NCBI RefSeq assembly: GCF_016863135.1
Contig: NZ_BOOH01000019.1
Location: forward strand, 248,001-312,000
Reading direction: 5' to 3'
Length of the DNA stretch: 64,000 bases
DNA from: Planobispora longispora
Lineage (GTDB): Bacteria; Actinomycetota; Actinomycetes; Streptosporangiales; Streptosporangiaceae
Shown here: piece by piece, positions 40,803 to 49,382 of the stretch
Layout of the letters: every line of letters begins with the position of its first letter
How positions within the stretch are numbered: the first letter of the stretch is position 1
Translations under genes and position numbers: made by a program
The notes under the pieces: generated by a model
The model's input: the letters and a program-made list of their open reading frames with translations, nothing else
What the model was told of the DNA's origin: nothing
Database searches by the model: none

Positions 40803-41526
40803 CCATCTCCAGGGGAAAGATCCGTATCACGTGCTCGGCGTCCCGTTCACCGCCACGCCCGAGGATCTGCGGCAGGCCTACCGGCGGCTGGCCCGCCGGT
40901 ACCACCCCGACAAGAACCCCCAGGGCCATGCGATGTTCGCCGAGATCGCGAGCGCGTACGGCCTGCTCTCGGACCCGGAGCGGCGTCTCCGCTACGACCT
41001 CGAACGGCGATCCGCCCCGTCTCCCCAGGAGGCGGAGGACGATCGCTGGACGGCACCCGCTCCGGAGCGCACGCCTCCCGCGCCGGAACACGCGGCCGCG
41101 GGCTCCGCGGGCTCCGCGGGCTCCGCGAGCTCGGCGAACTCGGCAGGCTCCGCCGCTTCCGCGAGCTCCGCGGGCCGTACGGCCACCGCTCCCCCGGGCC
41201 GGCCGTACGGCGAGCGGCCGAGCGGGCGGCGGGCCCGGCCGGAGCAGGGGGAACGCCCCGAGGACCCGCTGGCCCGGCTGGAGCGCCTGCACGGCCCGCG
41301 GCCGACCGCCGGGACGGTCGTCAAGCTGCTGTTCTACCTCCCGGCGGGAGGCTTCCTGGCCGTTCTGACCAGCGCGTTCATCACCGTCTCGCTGGGCGAC
41401 GCGGCCCGCGACACCGGCCGGGCGGCGGCCATCGTGATCTGGCTGGCACTGTGGAGCTTCCTGGTCGTCGTCAAGGTCAGGCTGTGGCTGCTCTACCGCC
41501 GCGTCTCCGGCGCGGGCGGGCGGTGA
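40792..41526 (+). CDS. Membrane J-domain protein
   Basis: A 244-residue protein. The N-terminal J domain (DPYHVLGVPFTATPEDLRQAYRRLARRYHPDKNP) carries the HPD motif that stimulates DnaK. A low-complexity Ala/Ser/Gly segment (about 100-130, AGSAGSAGSASS) follows, then two C-terminal transmembrane helices (about 180-205 and 212-233). It probably recruits DnaK to the membrane. No grpE or dnaK is nearby. Confidence 0.85.
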   Translation: MGADHLQGKDPYHVLGVPFTATPEDLRQAYRRLARRYHPDKNPQGHAMFAEIASAYGLLSDPERRLRYDLERRSAPSPQEAEDDRWTAPAPERTPPAPEHAAAGSAGSAGSASSANSAGSAASASSAGRTATAPPGRPYGERPSGRRARPEQGERPEDPLARLERLHGPRPTAGTVVKLLFYLPAGGFLAVLTSAFITVSLGDAARDTGRAAAIVIWLALWSFLVVVKVRLWLLYRRVSGAGGR

Positions 41527-41743
41527 GCGGGCCGCCCGCAGGCCTCTCCCGCGAGACGTGAAAGACCCGCACACTTTTCCCTCTTCATGAAAGATCCGCG
41601 TTCTTAGCGGAACCTCCCTATAGAAGCCGCTGAGCTTGGCAAAGTCATCAAAGATAAGTCGGTAAAACCCGCGCGTCGCGCTGACAAGTGCGTCAAAATT
41701 TTCTTACTGGGAAAGTTCACCAACCCGCGAGGCTGGGGCCCCG

Positions 41744-42448
41744 ATGAAGAAGATGTTGCCGCGGATGTCCGCGGAGTCGCTGCCCGAGAGACTCGACAAC
41801 CTGCCCGTGGACTCAAAGGAATTCCTCCAACTCGTGGCCGTGGACTTCTCCGGGACCTATCACGTCTACCTGGCCTCGAAAGACGAACGGATCAAGATGA
41901 CCCGGCTCTCCATGAGCCTGCTGGCCGCCCCGTTCGCCGCCGCGGTCGCGCTCGCCAGCGCGAAGGTGATCCCGCCGTCGGCCCTGATCACCTGGGAGCA
42001 GGCGCCGGGTTACCTGTTCGCGATGGTCGCCGCCTTCGGGCTGCTGAGCTTCCTGCCGTTCCTGCGCCTGATCGAGGCGGTCAACGCGCACATGCGCACC
42101 GCCCGGGCGCTCAACAACTTCCGGCTGCTCTACGTGGTCCAGCTCAAGGACCACTTCTCCGCCCTGGGCTGGTCCCCGAACCTGCCGGTGGACCCGCGCT
42201 ACCCGGAGACCTACGCGCCCCTCGCCTGGCCGGGGGTCAACGTGATGATGCTGGCCCTGGTCAACAGCTCCTACATCGCGGTCGGCACCCTCGGGCTGTT
42301 CCGCGCGGAGCTCCACCCGCCCGTGGTCATGGTGATCATCAGCCTGCTCGCGCTGGTCCACTACTTCGTCTACTACGTGCGCGCCAACGTCTCGCGTCAG
42401 CGCCGACTTCCCCAGAATCCCTTCCATTTTCCCAATGTGGAGACTTGA
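41744..42448 (+). CDS. Four-helix membrane protein, first gene of TM-TS-HAD operon
   Basis: A 234-residue protein. A soluble N-terminus (1-50) is followed by two paired transmembrane helix groups (about 53-75 and 86-110, then about 160-180 and 187-207), separated by a soluble helical segment with LNNFRLLYVVQLKDHFSALGW. No family is recognised. It is one base into the next gene (TGATG), so the membrane protein and the thymidylate-synthase-like enzyme are co-translated. An AT-rich promoter region lies upstream (41600-41740). It could be an effector or a sensor. Confidence 0.6.
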   Translation: MKKMLPRMSAESLPERLDNLPVDSKEFLQLVAVDFSGTYHVYLASKDERIKMTRLSMSLLAAPFAAAVALASAKVIPPSALITWEQAPGYLFAMVAAFGLLSFLPFLRLIEAVNAHMRTARALNNFRLLYVVQLKDHFSALGWSPNLPVDPRYPETYAPLAWPGVNVMMLALVNSSYIAVGTLGLFRAELHPPVVMVIISLLALVHYFVYYVRANVSRQRRLPQNPFHFPNVET

Positions 42449-43167
42449 TGGCAGAACTCCTCCGATTCGCGTCCTGTGGGGAGACCTGGATTTGGCTGAT
42501 GCACCACGTGAGAGACAACGGCGGGCCCGCCGAGGACGACCGGGGTCCGATCATCGAGGCTCCGCCGGTGCTGTTCGAGATCGCCGACCTCGACTGGGAC
42601 GATCCCGTCCTGGAGTCGTACGGCGACGCCGGCAAGATATCGCTCTACAGCAGCAAGTTCAGCGAGCTGACGGTCGTACCGCCGTTCAAGTACAGCTACG
42701 GCGGCCGGATCCGCCGGTTCCTCGGGGTGAACCAGTTACGCTGGGTCGCCGACGTGCTGCGCGCGAAGCCGTACAGCAAGAGCGGCTGGATCTCGCTGAC
42801 CGGGCCCGGCGAGCGGCAGGACGCGGTGCCCTGCCTGACCGCGCTGGCCTTCCGCCTGCGGGAGGGGCGCCTGGCGATGACCGCGACATTCCGATCGCAG
42901 AATGCGTTCACTTCCTACCTGAACTACGTGCCCCTGCGTAGTATCCAGTGCGAGGTCGCGGACGATCTCAAGGTGAGCTGTGGATCAATGAGGATTTTCG
43001 TCGACGTTCCGCACATCTACGCCGTGGATGTGCCGGCGGTCGACGAGATCCTCCGGCTGTCGGAGCGCGATGAGACCGGCGAGGGAGAGTCGCTACCGGG
43101 TCCTGCTGGTCGATCTGGACGGGACCGTGATCGACTACGCCCGGACCGAGAACAGCGCGCTTCGTGA
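42448..43167 (+). CDS. Thymidylate-synthase-fold enzyme, divergent
   Basis: A 239-residue protein that matches the thymidylate synthase core motif by motif. YGGRIRRF aligns to the YGxxWR region and AVPCLTALAF to the PC(H) catalytic cysteine. FRSQNAFTSYLNY aligns to the RSxD...GxPFN phosphate and pyrimidine site, and HIYAVD to HxYxNH. The nucleophile Cys, the phosphate Arg, one Asn and the HxY pair remain. The Cys-adjacent His and the RSxD Asp (here Asn) have changed. It may methylate or hydroxymethylate a pyrimidine nucleotide. The C-terminal 30 residues overlap the HAD gene. Confidence 0.65.
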   Translation: MAELLRFASCGETWIWLMHHVRDNGGPAEDDRGPIIEAPPVLFEIADLDWDDPVLESYGDAGKISLYSSKFSELTVVPPFKYSYGGRIRRFLGVNQLRWVADVLRAKPYSKSGWISLTGPGERQDAVPCLTALAFRLREGRLAMTATFRSQNAFTSYLNYVPLRSIQCEVADDLKVSCGSMRIFVDVPHIYAVDVPAVDEILRLSERDETGEGESLPGPAGRSGRDRDRLRPDREQRAS

Positions 43168-43828
43168 GGTGCACCGCCGGTTCTTCCGCAGCGGCCTGAG
43201 GGCGTTCCTGCGTGACTTCCACGCGGTCAACGAGCCGCTCTGGGCCGCCTACCGCGAGCGCCGGATCGGCCTGGAGGAGCTGCGGCTGGAACGCTGGGCC
43301 CGGCTGGGCGCCGGGCCCGGGGTCGCCGCCGCGTTCGAGGACGCCCTCGGCCGCCACGCGGTCCTCTTCCCCGAGGCGCGCGAGGCGTTGCGGCTGCTGT
43401 CCCGGCGCTTCCAGCTGGCCCTGGTGACCGACGGCCTGCCCGCCGTGCAGCGGGTCAAGCTCCGCCGTACGCGCATCGAGAGGTTCTTCCGGCAGGTGGT
43501 GATCGCCCCCGAGGCGGGCCTGCGCAAACCCGACGGCGCGCTGCTCCACCACACCATGTCGCTGATGGACGCCAAGCCCGACGACTCCCTGATGGTCGGC
43601 GACTCCCTCGTGAGCGACGGCGGGTGCGCGCGGGAGGCCGGGGTGGACTTCTGCCTGGTCGACCGCACCGGCGGCGCCCGCCTCCCGGACGCCTCCGACA
43701 TCCCCGTCCACTGGACGGTCACGGACCTCGGCGTCATGTGGTGGTCCATCTCCATGAGCGTCTCCATAGACGTCTCCGCCGATCTCCCCGCCGACGTCCC
43801 GGCCGACATGCCCACGACGTCGCCGTAG
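43070..43828 (+). CDS. HAD-family phosphatase, nucleotidase-like
   Basis: A 252-residue HAD hydrolase. Motif I is LLVDLDGTVID (catalytic Asp at about 15 and 17), motif II LVTDG, motif III the Lys of GLRKPDG, and motif IV MVGDSLVSDGG. It resembles YjjG-type pyrimidine 5'-nucleotidases. Its start lies 98 bp inside the preceding gene, so it is expressed with the thymidylate-synthase-like enzyme and probably acts on the same nucleotide. Confidence 0.85.
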   Translation: MRPARESRYRVLLVDLDGTVIDYARTENSALREVHRRFFRSGLRAFLRDFHAVNEPLWAAYRERRIGLEELRLERWARLGAGPGVAAAFEDALGRHAVLFPEAREALRLLSRRFQLALVTDGLPAVQRVKLRRTRIERFFRQVVIAPEAGLRKPDGALLHHTMSLMDAKPDDSLMVGDSLVSDGGCAREAGVDFCLVDRTGGARLPDASDIPVHWTVTDLGVMWWSISMSVSIDVSADLPADVPADMPTTSP

Positions 43829-43919
43829 ACGTCCCCGCGGCATCGCTGCGATGATCCGGGTTCGGGCTGCCCCGCACCCCGAGCCCCGTACGACCGAGCC
43901 GCCGCCCCCGGGAGACCGC

Positions 43920-44891
43920 ATGCCGCTGAAGAACGTCCTGGTCGCCATCGCGCCCCACGTCGGCGGCCGCCAGGCCGGATCCGCGCTCGGCTCACTCTTC
44001 TCCGGGCGCGCGCAGGTCACCGTGGTGGAGTCGCTCGACGAGGATCCGGAGGCGCTGCGCGGGGCGCATGTCGTCCTCACCGCGCTGGCCCCCGTCACCG
44101 CCGCGCACCTGGCCGCCGCTCCCGCCCTGGAGCTGGTCCAGTGCACCAGCCACGGCTACGAGCACGTGGACGTGTCCGCGGCCCGACTGCACGACGTGCC
44201 CGTGTTCACCATCGGCTCCAGCGACGCCGAGAGCCACAGCGTCGCCGAGCAGACCTTCGCGCTCATGCTGGCCCTGGCCAAGCAGCTCGTCCCGGCGCAC
44301 AACGCCCTGACGGAGGGAGAGTGGCCGCTGCCCCGCGTGCGCGGGTCGCTGACCGAGCTGTCGGGCAAGACCCTCGGCATCGTCGGCCTGGGGGCGATCG
44401 GCCGGGAGGTCGCCCGCCGGGCCGCCGCGTTCGGCATGACCGTGGTGTACGCCTCCCGCACCCCGGCCGCCCCGGAGGTCGAGGAGCGCCTGGGGGCGCG
44501 CCGCCTGCCGCTGGAGGAGCTGCTGAGCACCTCCGACTACATCAGCCTGCACGCTCCGCTCACCGCCGGGACCCGACATCTGCTCGACGCCGGTCGCCTG
44601 GCCCTGCTCAAGCCCACCGCGTTCGTGGTGAACACCGCCCGCGGCGCGCTGATCGACCAGGACGCCCTCGCCGACGCCCTGGAGCGCGGCTCCGTCGCCG
44701 GGGCCGGCCTCGACGTCTACGACCCCGAACCCCCCGGCACCGGCCTGCGGCTGCTGCGGGCCCCCAACGTCGTGCTCTCCCCGCACGCCGGAGGGGTGAC
44801 GCGGGAGGCCGTGGTCCGCATCGCCCTCGCCGCGGTGCAGAACGTGACCGACCACCTGGACGGCAAGCCGCCCCGGGACATCGTCTCCTGA
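43920..44891 (+). CDS. D-2-hydroxyacid dehydrogenase family protein
   Basis: A 323-residue NAD(P)-dependent dehydrogenase. The Rossmann loop is GIVGLGAIGREVARR, followed by the catalytic Arg in NTARGALID and His in LSPHAGG. The substrate is unclear (glyoxylate/hydroxypyruvate reductase-like). GGAG lies 5 nt before the ATG, preferred to an upstream ATG at 43851. It follows the HAD gene by about 90 bp and may or may not belong to that operon. Confidence 0.88.
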   Translation: MPLKNVLVAIAPHVGGRQAGSALGSLFSGRAQVTVVESLDEDPEALRGAHVVLTALAPVTAAHLAAAPALELVQCTSHGYEHVDVSAARLHDVPVFTIGSSDAESHSVAEQTFALMLALAKQLVPAHNALTEGEWPLPRVRGSLTELSGKTLGIVGLGAIGREVARRAAAFGMTVVYASRTPAAPEVEERLGARRLPLEELLSTSDYISLHAPLTAGTRHLLDAGRLALLKPTAFVVNTARGALIDQDALADALERGSVAGAGLDVYDPEPPGTGLRLLRAPNVVLSPHAGGVTREAVVRIALAAVQNVTDHLDGKPPRDIVS

Positions 44892-45076
44892 GTCTCCTGA
44901 CGGATGCCAGGCGGGGCGGCATCGGCAGCACCACCGCCGCCTGCGCCCGGGCCTACCTCCCCCGGACAGCCCGCTCGCCGCCGACGCCGTCATGATCAGC
45001 CCCTACCCGGGGTTCGGATCGCTCCAGCCGGTGGTCGGCCTGGCCCGCGGGCACCTGTCTCGGTGACCGGGGAACA

Positions 45077-45469
45077 TCAGATCTTCACCACCCGCAAGCG
45101 CCGCTGCCCGATCGCCGTGATGTCCTCTATGTCAGAGGTCAGCACGGTGGCGGGTCCGGGCACGTGGAGAGCGGTGGCGCATACCATCGCATCGATGGCG
45201 TATTTGTGCCCGTGGAGCCCGGCAGCGGCGAGGAGACGGGACGCCTCACGAGCGATCTCCCGGGTGACGGGTTCGACGATCAGCCGGGACAGGGTCCAGT
45301 CATAGCGGGCGCGGTTCAGCCGTGGATGTGACACCTCGACGAGGCTCGCGGCGCTGACGACAACGCGGACGTCCTCTTCCTCCGCCGCCGTCAGCCACTC
45401 GGTCAGCTCGACGTCCTGAAGGATCGCCTTGGAGAGGCCCTCACAGTCGAGAACGAGCGATCCCGGCAT
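45077..45469 (-). CDS. PIN-domain toxin, VapC-like
   Basis: A 130-residue PIN ribonuclease. The acidic cluster includes D8 in SLVLDCEGL, E in SLVEVSHPR, D in YAIDAMVCATAL and D in LTSDIEDITA. It would cleave RNA when free of antitoxin. Its ATG overlaps the antitoxin stop by one base. A GTG three bases earlier is a less likely start. Confidence 0.85.
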   Translation of the reverse strand: MPGSLVLDCEGLSKAILQDVELTEWLTAAEEEDVRVVVSAASLVEVSHPRLNRARYDWTLSRLIVEPVTREIAREASRLLAAAGLHGHKYAIDAMVCATALHVPGPATVLTSDIEDITAIGQRRLRVVKI

Positions 45470-45732
45470 CACGCGGCCGAAGTGCGATCGTCATCCCGCG
45501 CCCCGAGATCCGCACGCAGAAGCGCACGTTTGGCCTCGACCTCCGAACGGTCCACGGGGCCGTGCTGGGATTCGGCCGATGCGATGAGCTCGCGCAAGTT
45601 GTCCCGCTCGACTTGTCGCATAAGCGCTTCGGAGACGTAGGCCGAGAAACTGCCCTTGCCGATCCGTGCTTGCACGGTCGCGGCGAGGTCTTCGGGGATC
45701 GTGACACTGAACTTCCTGGTCGCACCGCTCAT
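45469..45732 (-). CDS. Ribbon-helix-helix antitoxin, VapB-like
   Basis: An 87-residue protein with an N-terminal ribbon-helix-helix (ATRKFSVTIPEDLAATVQARIGKGSFSAYVSEALMRQVE) and a charged tail that likely wraps the PIN toxin. TACCAT within the operator palindrome lies 7 nt upstream of the ATG, so the mRNA is probably leaderless and autorepressed. Confidence 0.85.
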   Translation of the reverse strand: MSGATRKFSVTIPEDLAATVQARIGKGSFSAYVSEALMRQVERDNLRELIASAESQHGPVDRSEVEAKRALLRADLGARDDDRTSAA

Positions 45733-45733
45733 A

Positions 45734-45746
45734 CTACCAATGGTAG
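45734..45746 (-). promoter_or_regulatory. VapB-type operator overlapping the -10
   Basis: CTACCA-A-TGGTAG is a perfect 6+1+6 palindrome one base from the antitoxin ATG. A half-site CTACCA lies at 45755-45760. The -10 TACCAT is contained in it, so binding would block transcription directly. Confidence 0.65.
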
Positions 45747-45841
45747 CACTAGTCCTACCAATAGAGCGAGAGATCGCTCCAATGGTCTGCGACAGGCCAC
45801 TGCCTCCGTTGTCCGATCAGCGCATTACCTACCAGTAAGGT

Positions 45842-46501
45842 GTGCGCGTGGACGGGACGAAGGTGTATCGCATCCTGCTGGTCATCGCGGGTCTGGCGGG
45901 GCTCGTCTGCACGTGGTGGCCGGCGGCCAGTCCCCTCAACCCGCCGATCTACTTCACCGTGCAGAGCAACATCATGCTGGTGGCCTACTACGTCTGGCTG
46001 CTGTGGCGGGGGGCGCCCTCCGCGCTCCTCAAGGGCGCGGTGACGCTCTTCATCTCGATCACCGGGCTGGTCTACCACTTCGTCCTGATGCACGGCGCCA
46101 ACCCGCTCGGCATGCTCCCCGACGGCCGGGGCGACGACGTGCTCGACCTGGGCAACCTGCTGCTGCACTACGTGACGCCGATCATGGCGATCGTCGACTG
46201 GCTGGTCTTCGACCGCGCTCTCCGCCCGGCCTGGAGCGTCCCCCTCGCCTGGCTGGCCTACCCCGCCTTCTATCTCGTGTTCGCCCTCACCCGCGGCGCG
46301 CTGCTCGACCCCGGCGCCGAGCGCCGCTACCCCTATCCCTTCCTCGATGTCGACAAGCTCGGCTACGACGGGGTCGCCCTCCAGGCCGTCTTCCTGACGG
46401 CCTTCTTCGCCGCCCTCGGCTACGGCCTGGTCGCGCTGCACCGCCTGGTCTCCCGTACGGCCAGGCCCGCCGAACCCATCGTCCCCGCCGAATCCGCCTG
46501 A
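45842..46501 (+). CDS. Pr6Pr family membrane protein
   Basis: A 219-residue, six-helix membrane protein of the FAR-17a/AIG1-like Pr6Pr group (YFTVQSNIMLVAYYVWLLWRG, LLLHYVTPIMAIVDWLVFDRA, YPYPFLDVDKLGY). Its function in bacteria is unknown. The GTG at 45842 is used; another GTG lies two codons on. Confidence 0.8.
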   Translation: MRVDGTKVYRILLVIAGLAGLVCTWWPAASPLNPPIYFTVQSNIMLVAYYVWLLWRGAPSALLKGAVTLFISITGLVYHFVLMHGANPLGMLPDGRGDDVLDLGNLLLHYVTPIMAIVDWLVFDRALRPAWSVPLAWLAYPAFYLVFALTRGALLDPGAERRYPYPFLDVDKLGYDGVALQAVFLTAFFAALGYGLVALHRLVSRTARPAEPIVPAESA

Positions 46502-46513
46502 CGCCGAAAGGCG

Positions 46514-46544
46514 ACGGCCCCGGTTCCCTGGGAACCGGGGCCGT
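46514..46544. terminator. Bidirectional terminator between Pr6Pr gene and copA
   Basis: A perfect 14-bp stem, ACGGCCCCGGTTCC (46514-46527) with 46531-46544, around a 3-nt loop, between convergent genes. Confidence 0.85.
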
Positions 46545-46567
46545 CCGCCGTCGTCGTCGCGGGTTTC

Positions 46568-48793
46568 CTACCGGAAGCGGCGCAGGCGCAGGCTGTTGGT
46601 GACCACGAAGACCGAGGAGAACGCCATCGCGGCTCCGGCGATCATCGGGGTGAGCAGGCCCAGCGCCGCCAGCGGCAGGGCGGCCACGTTGTAGGCGAAG
46701 GCCCAGAACAGGTTGCCCTTGATGGTGCCGAGCGTGCGGCGGGACAGGCGGATCGCGTCGGCGGCCACCCGCAGGTCGCCGCGGACCAGCGTGAGGTCGG
46801 AGGCCTCGATCGCCACGTCCGTGCCGGTGCCCATCGCCATGCCGAGGTCGGCCTGGGCGAGCGCGGCGGCGTCGTTGACGCCGTCGCCGACCATCGCGAC
46901 CGTACGGCCCTCGGCCTGCAGCCGCTTGACCACGTCCACCTTGTCGGCGGGCAGGACCTCGGCGACGACCTCCTCGATGCCGACCGCGTCGGCGACCCGG
47001 CGGGCGACCGTCTCGTTGTCGCCGGTCAGCAGGACCGGGCGCAGGCCCAGCTTCCGCAGGGCGGCGACGGCCTCGGCCGAGGTGGGCTTGACCGCGTCGG
47101 CGACGGTGAGCACCGCGCGGGCCCTGCCGTCCCAGCCGACCGCGACCGCGGTCTCGCCCCGGGCCTGGGCCTCGGCGAGCTCGCGCTCCAGGTCGGCGGG
47201 CAGGTGCTGGGACCACTCGGCCAGCAGCTGCGGGCGGCCGACGAGCACGGCGTGGCCCTCCACCACGCCCTGCACGCCCAGGCCCTCGACGTTGGCGAAG
47301 TCCTCGACCGCGGCGGTGGATCCGGCCGCGCGGGCGATCGCCTGGGCGATCGGGTGCTCGGAGGCCGACTCCAGCGCCCCGGCGAGCCGCAGGACCTCCT
47401 CGCGGTCCTCTCCCTCGGCGGTGTAGACGTCCTTGAGGGTCATCGTGCCGGAGGTCACGGTGCCGGTCTTGTCCAGGACGACGGTGTCGATCCTGCGGGT
47501 GGACTCCAGCACCTCGGGGCCCTTGATCAGAATGCCGAGCTGGGCGCCGCGGCCGGTGCCGACCATGAGCGCGGTCGGCGTGGCCAGGCCCAGCGCGCAG
47601 GGGCAGGCGATGATGAGGACCGCGACCGCGGCGGTGAAGGCGGCGGCCGTGCCGGTCCCGGTGCCGAGCCAGAAGCCCAGGGTCGCCAGGGACAGGGCGA
47701 TCACGATCGGGACGAAGATCCCGGAGATCCGGTCGGCCAGCCGCTGGACCTGCGCCTTGCCGTTCTGCGCCTCCTCCACCAGCCTGGCCATCTGGGCGAG
47801 CTGGGTGTCGGCGCCGACCCGGGTGGCCCGGACCACGAGCCGCCCGCCGGCGTTCACCGTCGCGCCGACCACGGCGTCGCCGGGGCGGACCTCCACCGGC
47901 ACCGACTCACCGGTCAGCATCGAGGCGTCCACCGCCGAGGAGCCCTCCTCGACCACGCCGTCGGTAGCGATCTTCTCGCCGGGCCGGACCAGGAAGCGGT
48001 CGCCGGCCTTGAGCTTCTCGACCGGGACGAGCTCCCCGGAGGCCAGCGTGACCTCCTTGGCCCCCATCGACAGCAGCGCGCGCAGCGCAGCGCCCGCCCG
48101 CCGCTTGGAGCGGGCCTCGAAGTAGCGGCCGGCCAGGATGAAGGCGATCACTCCGGCGGCGGCCTCGAAGTAGATGTTGCCCGCCCCGTCGCCCCTGGCC
48201 AGGGTGAACTCGAAGCCGTGCTTCATGCCGGGCGTTCCCGCCGTGCCGAAGAACAGCGCCCAGAGCGACCAGCCGAACGCGGCGAGCGTGCCCAGCGAGA
48301 CCAGGGTGTCCATGGTCGCGGCGCCGTGTCGCAGGTTGGTCCAGGCCGCCCGGTGGAACGGCCAGCCGCCGTAGGCCACGACCGGCCCGGCCAGCGCCAG
48401 CGAGAGCCACTGCCAGTTGTCGAACTGCAGCGCCGGGATCATCGCCATCGCGATGACCGGCACCGACAGCACGATGGAGGTGATCAGGCGCTGGCGGAGC
48501 GGGGCCAGCTCGTCGGGCCCGCCCTCCGCCTCGTCCCGGCCCTCCTCCCGTACGGCGGGCAGCTCGGCGGTGTAGCCCGCCTTCTCCACCTCGGCGACCA
48601 GGTCCTCGGGGCTGATGCTCGCGCCGTAGGAGACCTTCGCCTTCTCGGTGGCGTAGTTGACCGTCGCGGTCACCCCGTCGAGCTTGTTGAGCTTGCGCTC
48701 GATCCGGTTCGCGCAGGAGGCGCACGTCATGCCGCCGATGGCGAGCTCGATCTCGCCGCCGCCGGCGGGCGGCCTGGTGGTGGTCATGGACAT
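46568..48793 (-). CDS. copA: Copper-exporting P-type ATPase
   Basis: A 741-residue P1B ATPase with one N-terminal HMA domain ([16 protein letters not shown], copper ligands C-x2-C). Membrane helices follow, including [12 protein letters not shown] with the CPC transport site. [11 protein letters not shown] (phosphorylated Asp), GDNETVARR and [13 protein letters not shown] form the catalytic core. It pumps Cu(I) out of the cell. It is encoded about 150 bp downstream of copZ on the same strand. A CsoR-type palindrome lies ahead of copZ. Confidence 0.95.
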   Translation of the reverse strand: MSMTTTRPPAGGGEIELAIGGMTCASCANRIERKLNKLDGVTATVNYATEKAKVSYGASISPEDLVAEVEKAGYTAELPAVREEGRDEAEGGPDELAPLRQRLITSIVLSVPVIAMAMIPALQFDNWQWLSLALAGPVVAYGGWPFHRAAWTNLRHGAATMDTLVSLGTLAAFGWSLWALFFGTAGTPGMKHGFEFTLARGDGAGNIYFEAAAGVIAFILAGRYFEARSKRRAGAALRALLSMGAKEVTLASGELVPVEKLKAGDRFLVRPGEKIATDGVVEEGSSAVDASMLTGESVPVEVRPGDAVVGATVNAGGRLVVRATRVGADTQLAQMARLVEEAQNGKAQVQRLADRISGIFVPIVIALSLATLGFWLGTGTGTAAAFTAAVAVLIIACPCALGLATPTALMVGTGRGAQLGILIKGPEVLESTRRIDTVVLDKTGTVTSGTMTLKDVYTAEGEDREEVLRLAGALESASEHPIAQAIARAAGSTAAVEDFANVEGLGVQGVVEGHAVLVGRPQLLAEWSQHLPADLERELAEAQARGETAVAVGWDGRARAVLTVADAVKPTSAEAVAALRKLGLRPVLLTGDNETVARRVADAVGIEEVVAEVLPADKVDVVKRLQAEGRTVAMVGDGVNDAAALAQADLGMAMGTGTDVAIEASDLTLVRGDLRVAADAIRLSRRTLGTIKGNLFWAFAYNVAALPLAALGLLTPMIAGAAMAFSSVFVVTNSLRLRRFR

Positions 48794-48943
48794 CGCTACT
48801 CCCGTTACGTGTCTTTCAATGGTGCGCGGCCCGGAGCCGCAGGGGGTAATCGGGGCCCGGTCCGCCTCTCGCGGGAGCGCGTGGCTCCCAGGGGAGGCGG
48901 GATCAGGGCCGGTGGACGGGACGACGGGCTGGAGGGGCGGGGA

Positions 48944-49222
48944 TCAGGAGCAGCAGCCCGAGCCGCAGCAGGAACCCGCCGCCTCGGCCTCGGCCGTGTC
49001 GTCCTGGGTCCCGACGCGGCCGGCGAGCTCGTAGCCCGCCTCGTCCACCGCGGCGCCCACGGCGCTGTCGTCGAGGGCGGCGCCGCTGGTCACGGTGACC
49101 AGCTTGGCGGTCAGGTCGACGTTCACCGCGGTCACGCCCTCGATCCTGCCCACCTCGGCGGTGACCGAGCTGACGCAGTGGCCGCAGGTCATGCCCTCGA
49201 CGCGGTAGGTGGTGACGGTCAT
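48944..49222 (-). CDS. copZ: Copper chaperone with cysteine-rich tail
   Basis: A 92-residue HMA protein with EGMTCGHCVSSV as metal site. It hands Cu(I) to CopA. Unlike standard CopZ of about 70 residues it ends in SCCGSGCCS, four extra cysteines in two pairs, which could store or sense copper. AAAGGG precedes the ATG at 49222. Confidence 0.9.
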   Translation of the reverse strand: MTVTTYRVEGMTCGHCVSSVTAEVGRIEGVTAVNVDLTAKLVTVTSGAALDDSAVGAAVDEAGYELAGRVGTQDDTAEAEAAGSCCGSGCCS

Positions 49223-49360
49223 GGCTCTCGCCCTTTCTCTGAACTGTCCCGGGCCCTGGCGACGGGCCCTGCCGGACGGGTTGTGCTGGATGGGTCGTGC
49301 TGGATGATCGTTCTCTCGGTGGACGCGACCCGGTCCGCGGGTCCTCCGCCGCGAGAACAT

Positions 49361-49378
49361 AACCCCCGTAGGGTATTT
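49361..49378 (-). promoter_or_regulatory. CsoR-type copper operator ahead of copZ
   Basis: AACCCCCGTAGGGTATT is an imperfect palindrome of the TACCC-N-GGGTA class used by CsoR. It lies about 140 bp upstream of copZ. Confidence 0.5.
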
Positions 49379-49382
49379 TCCC

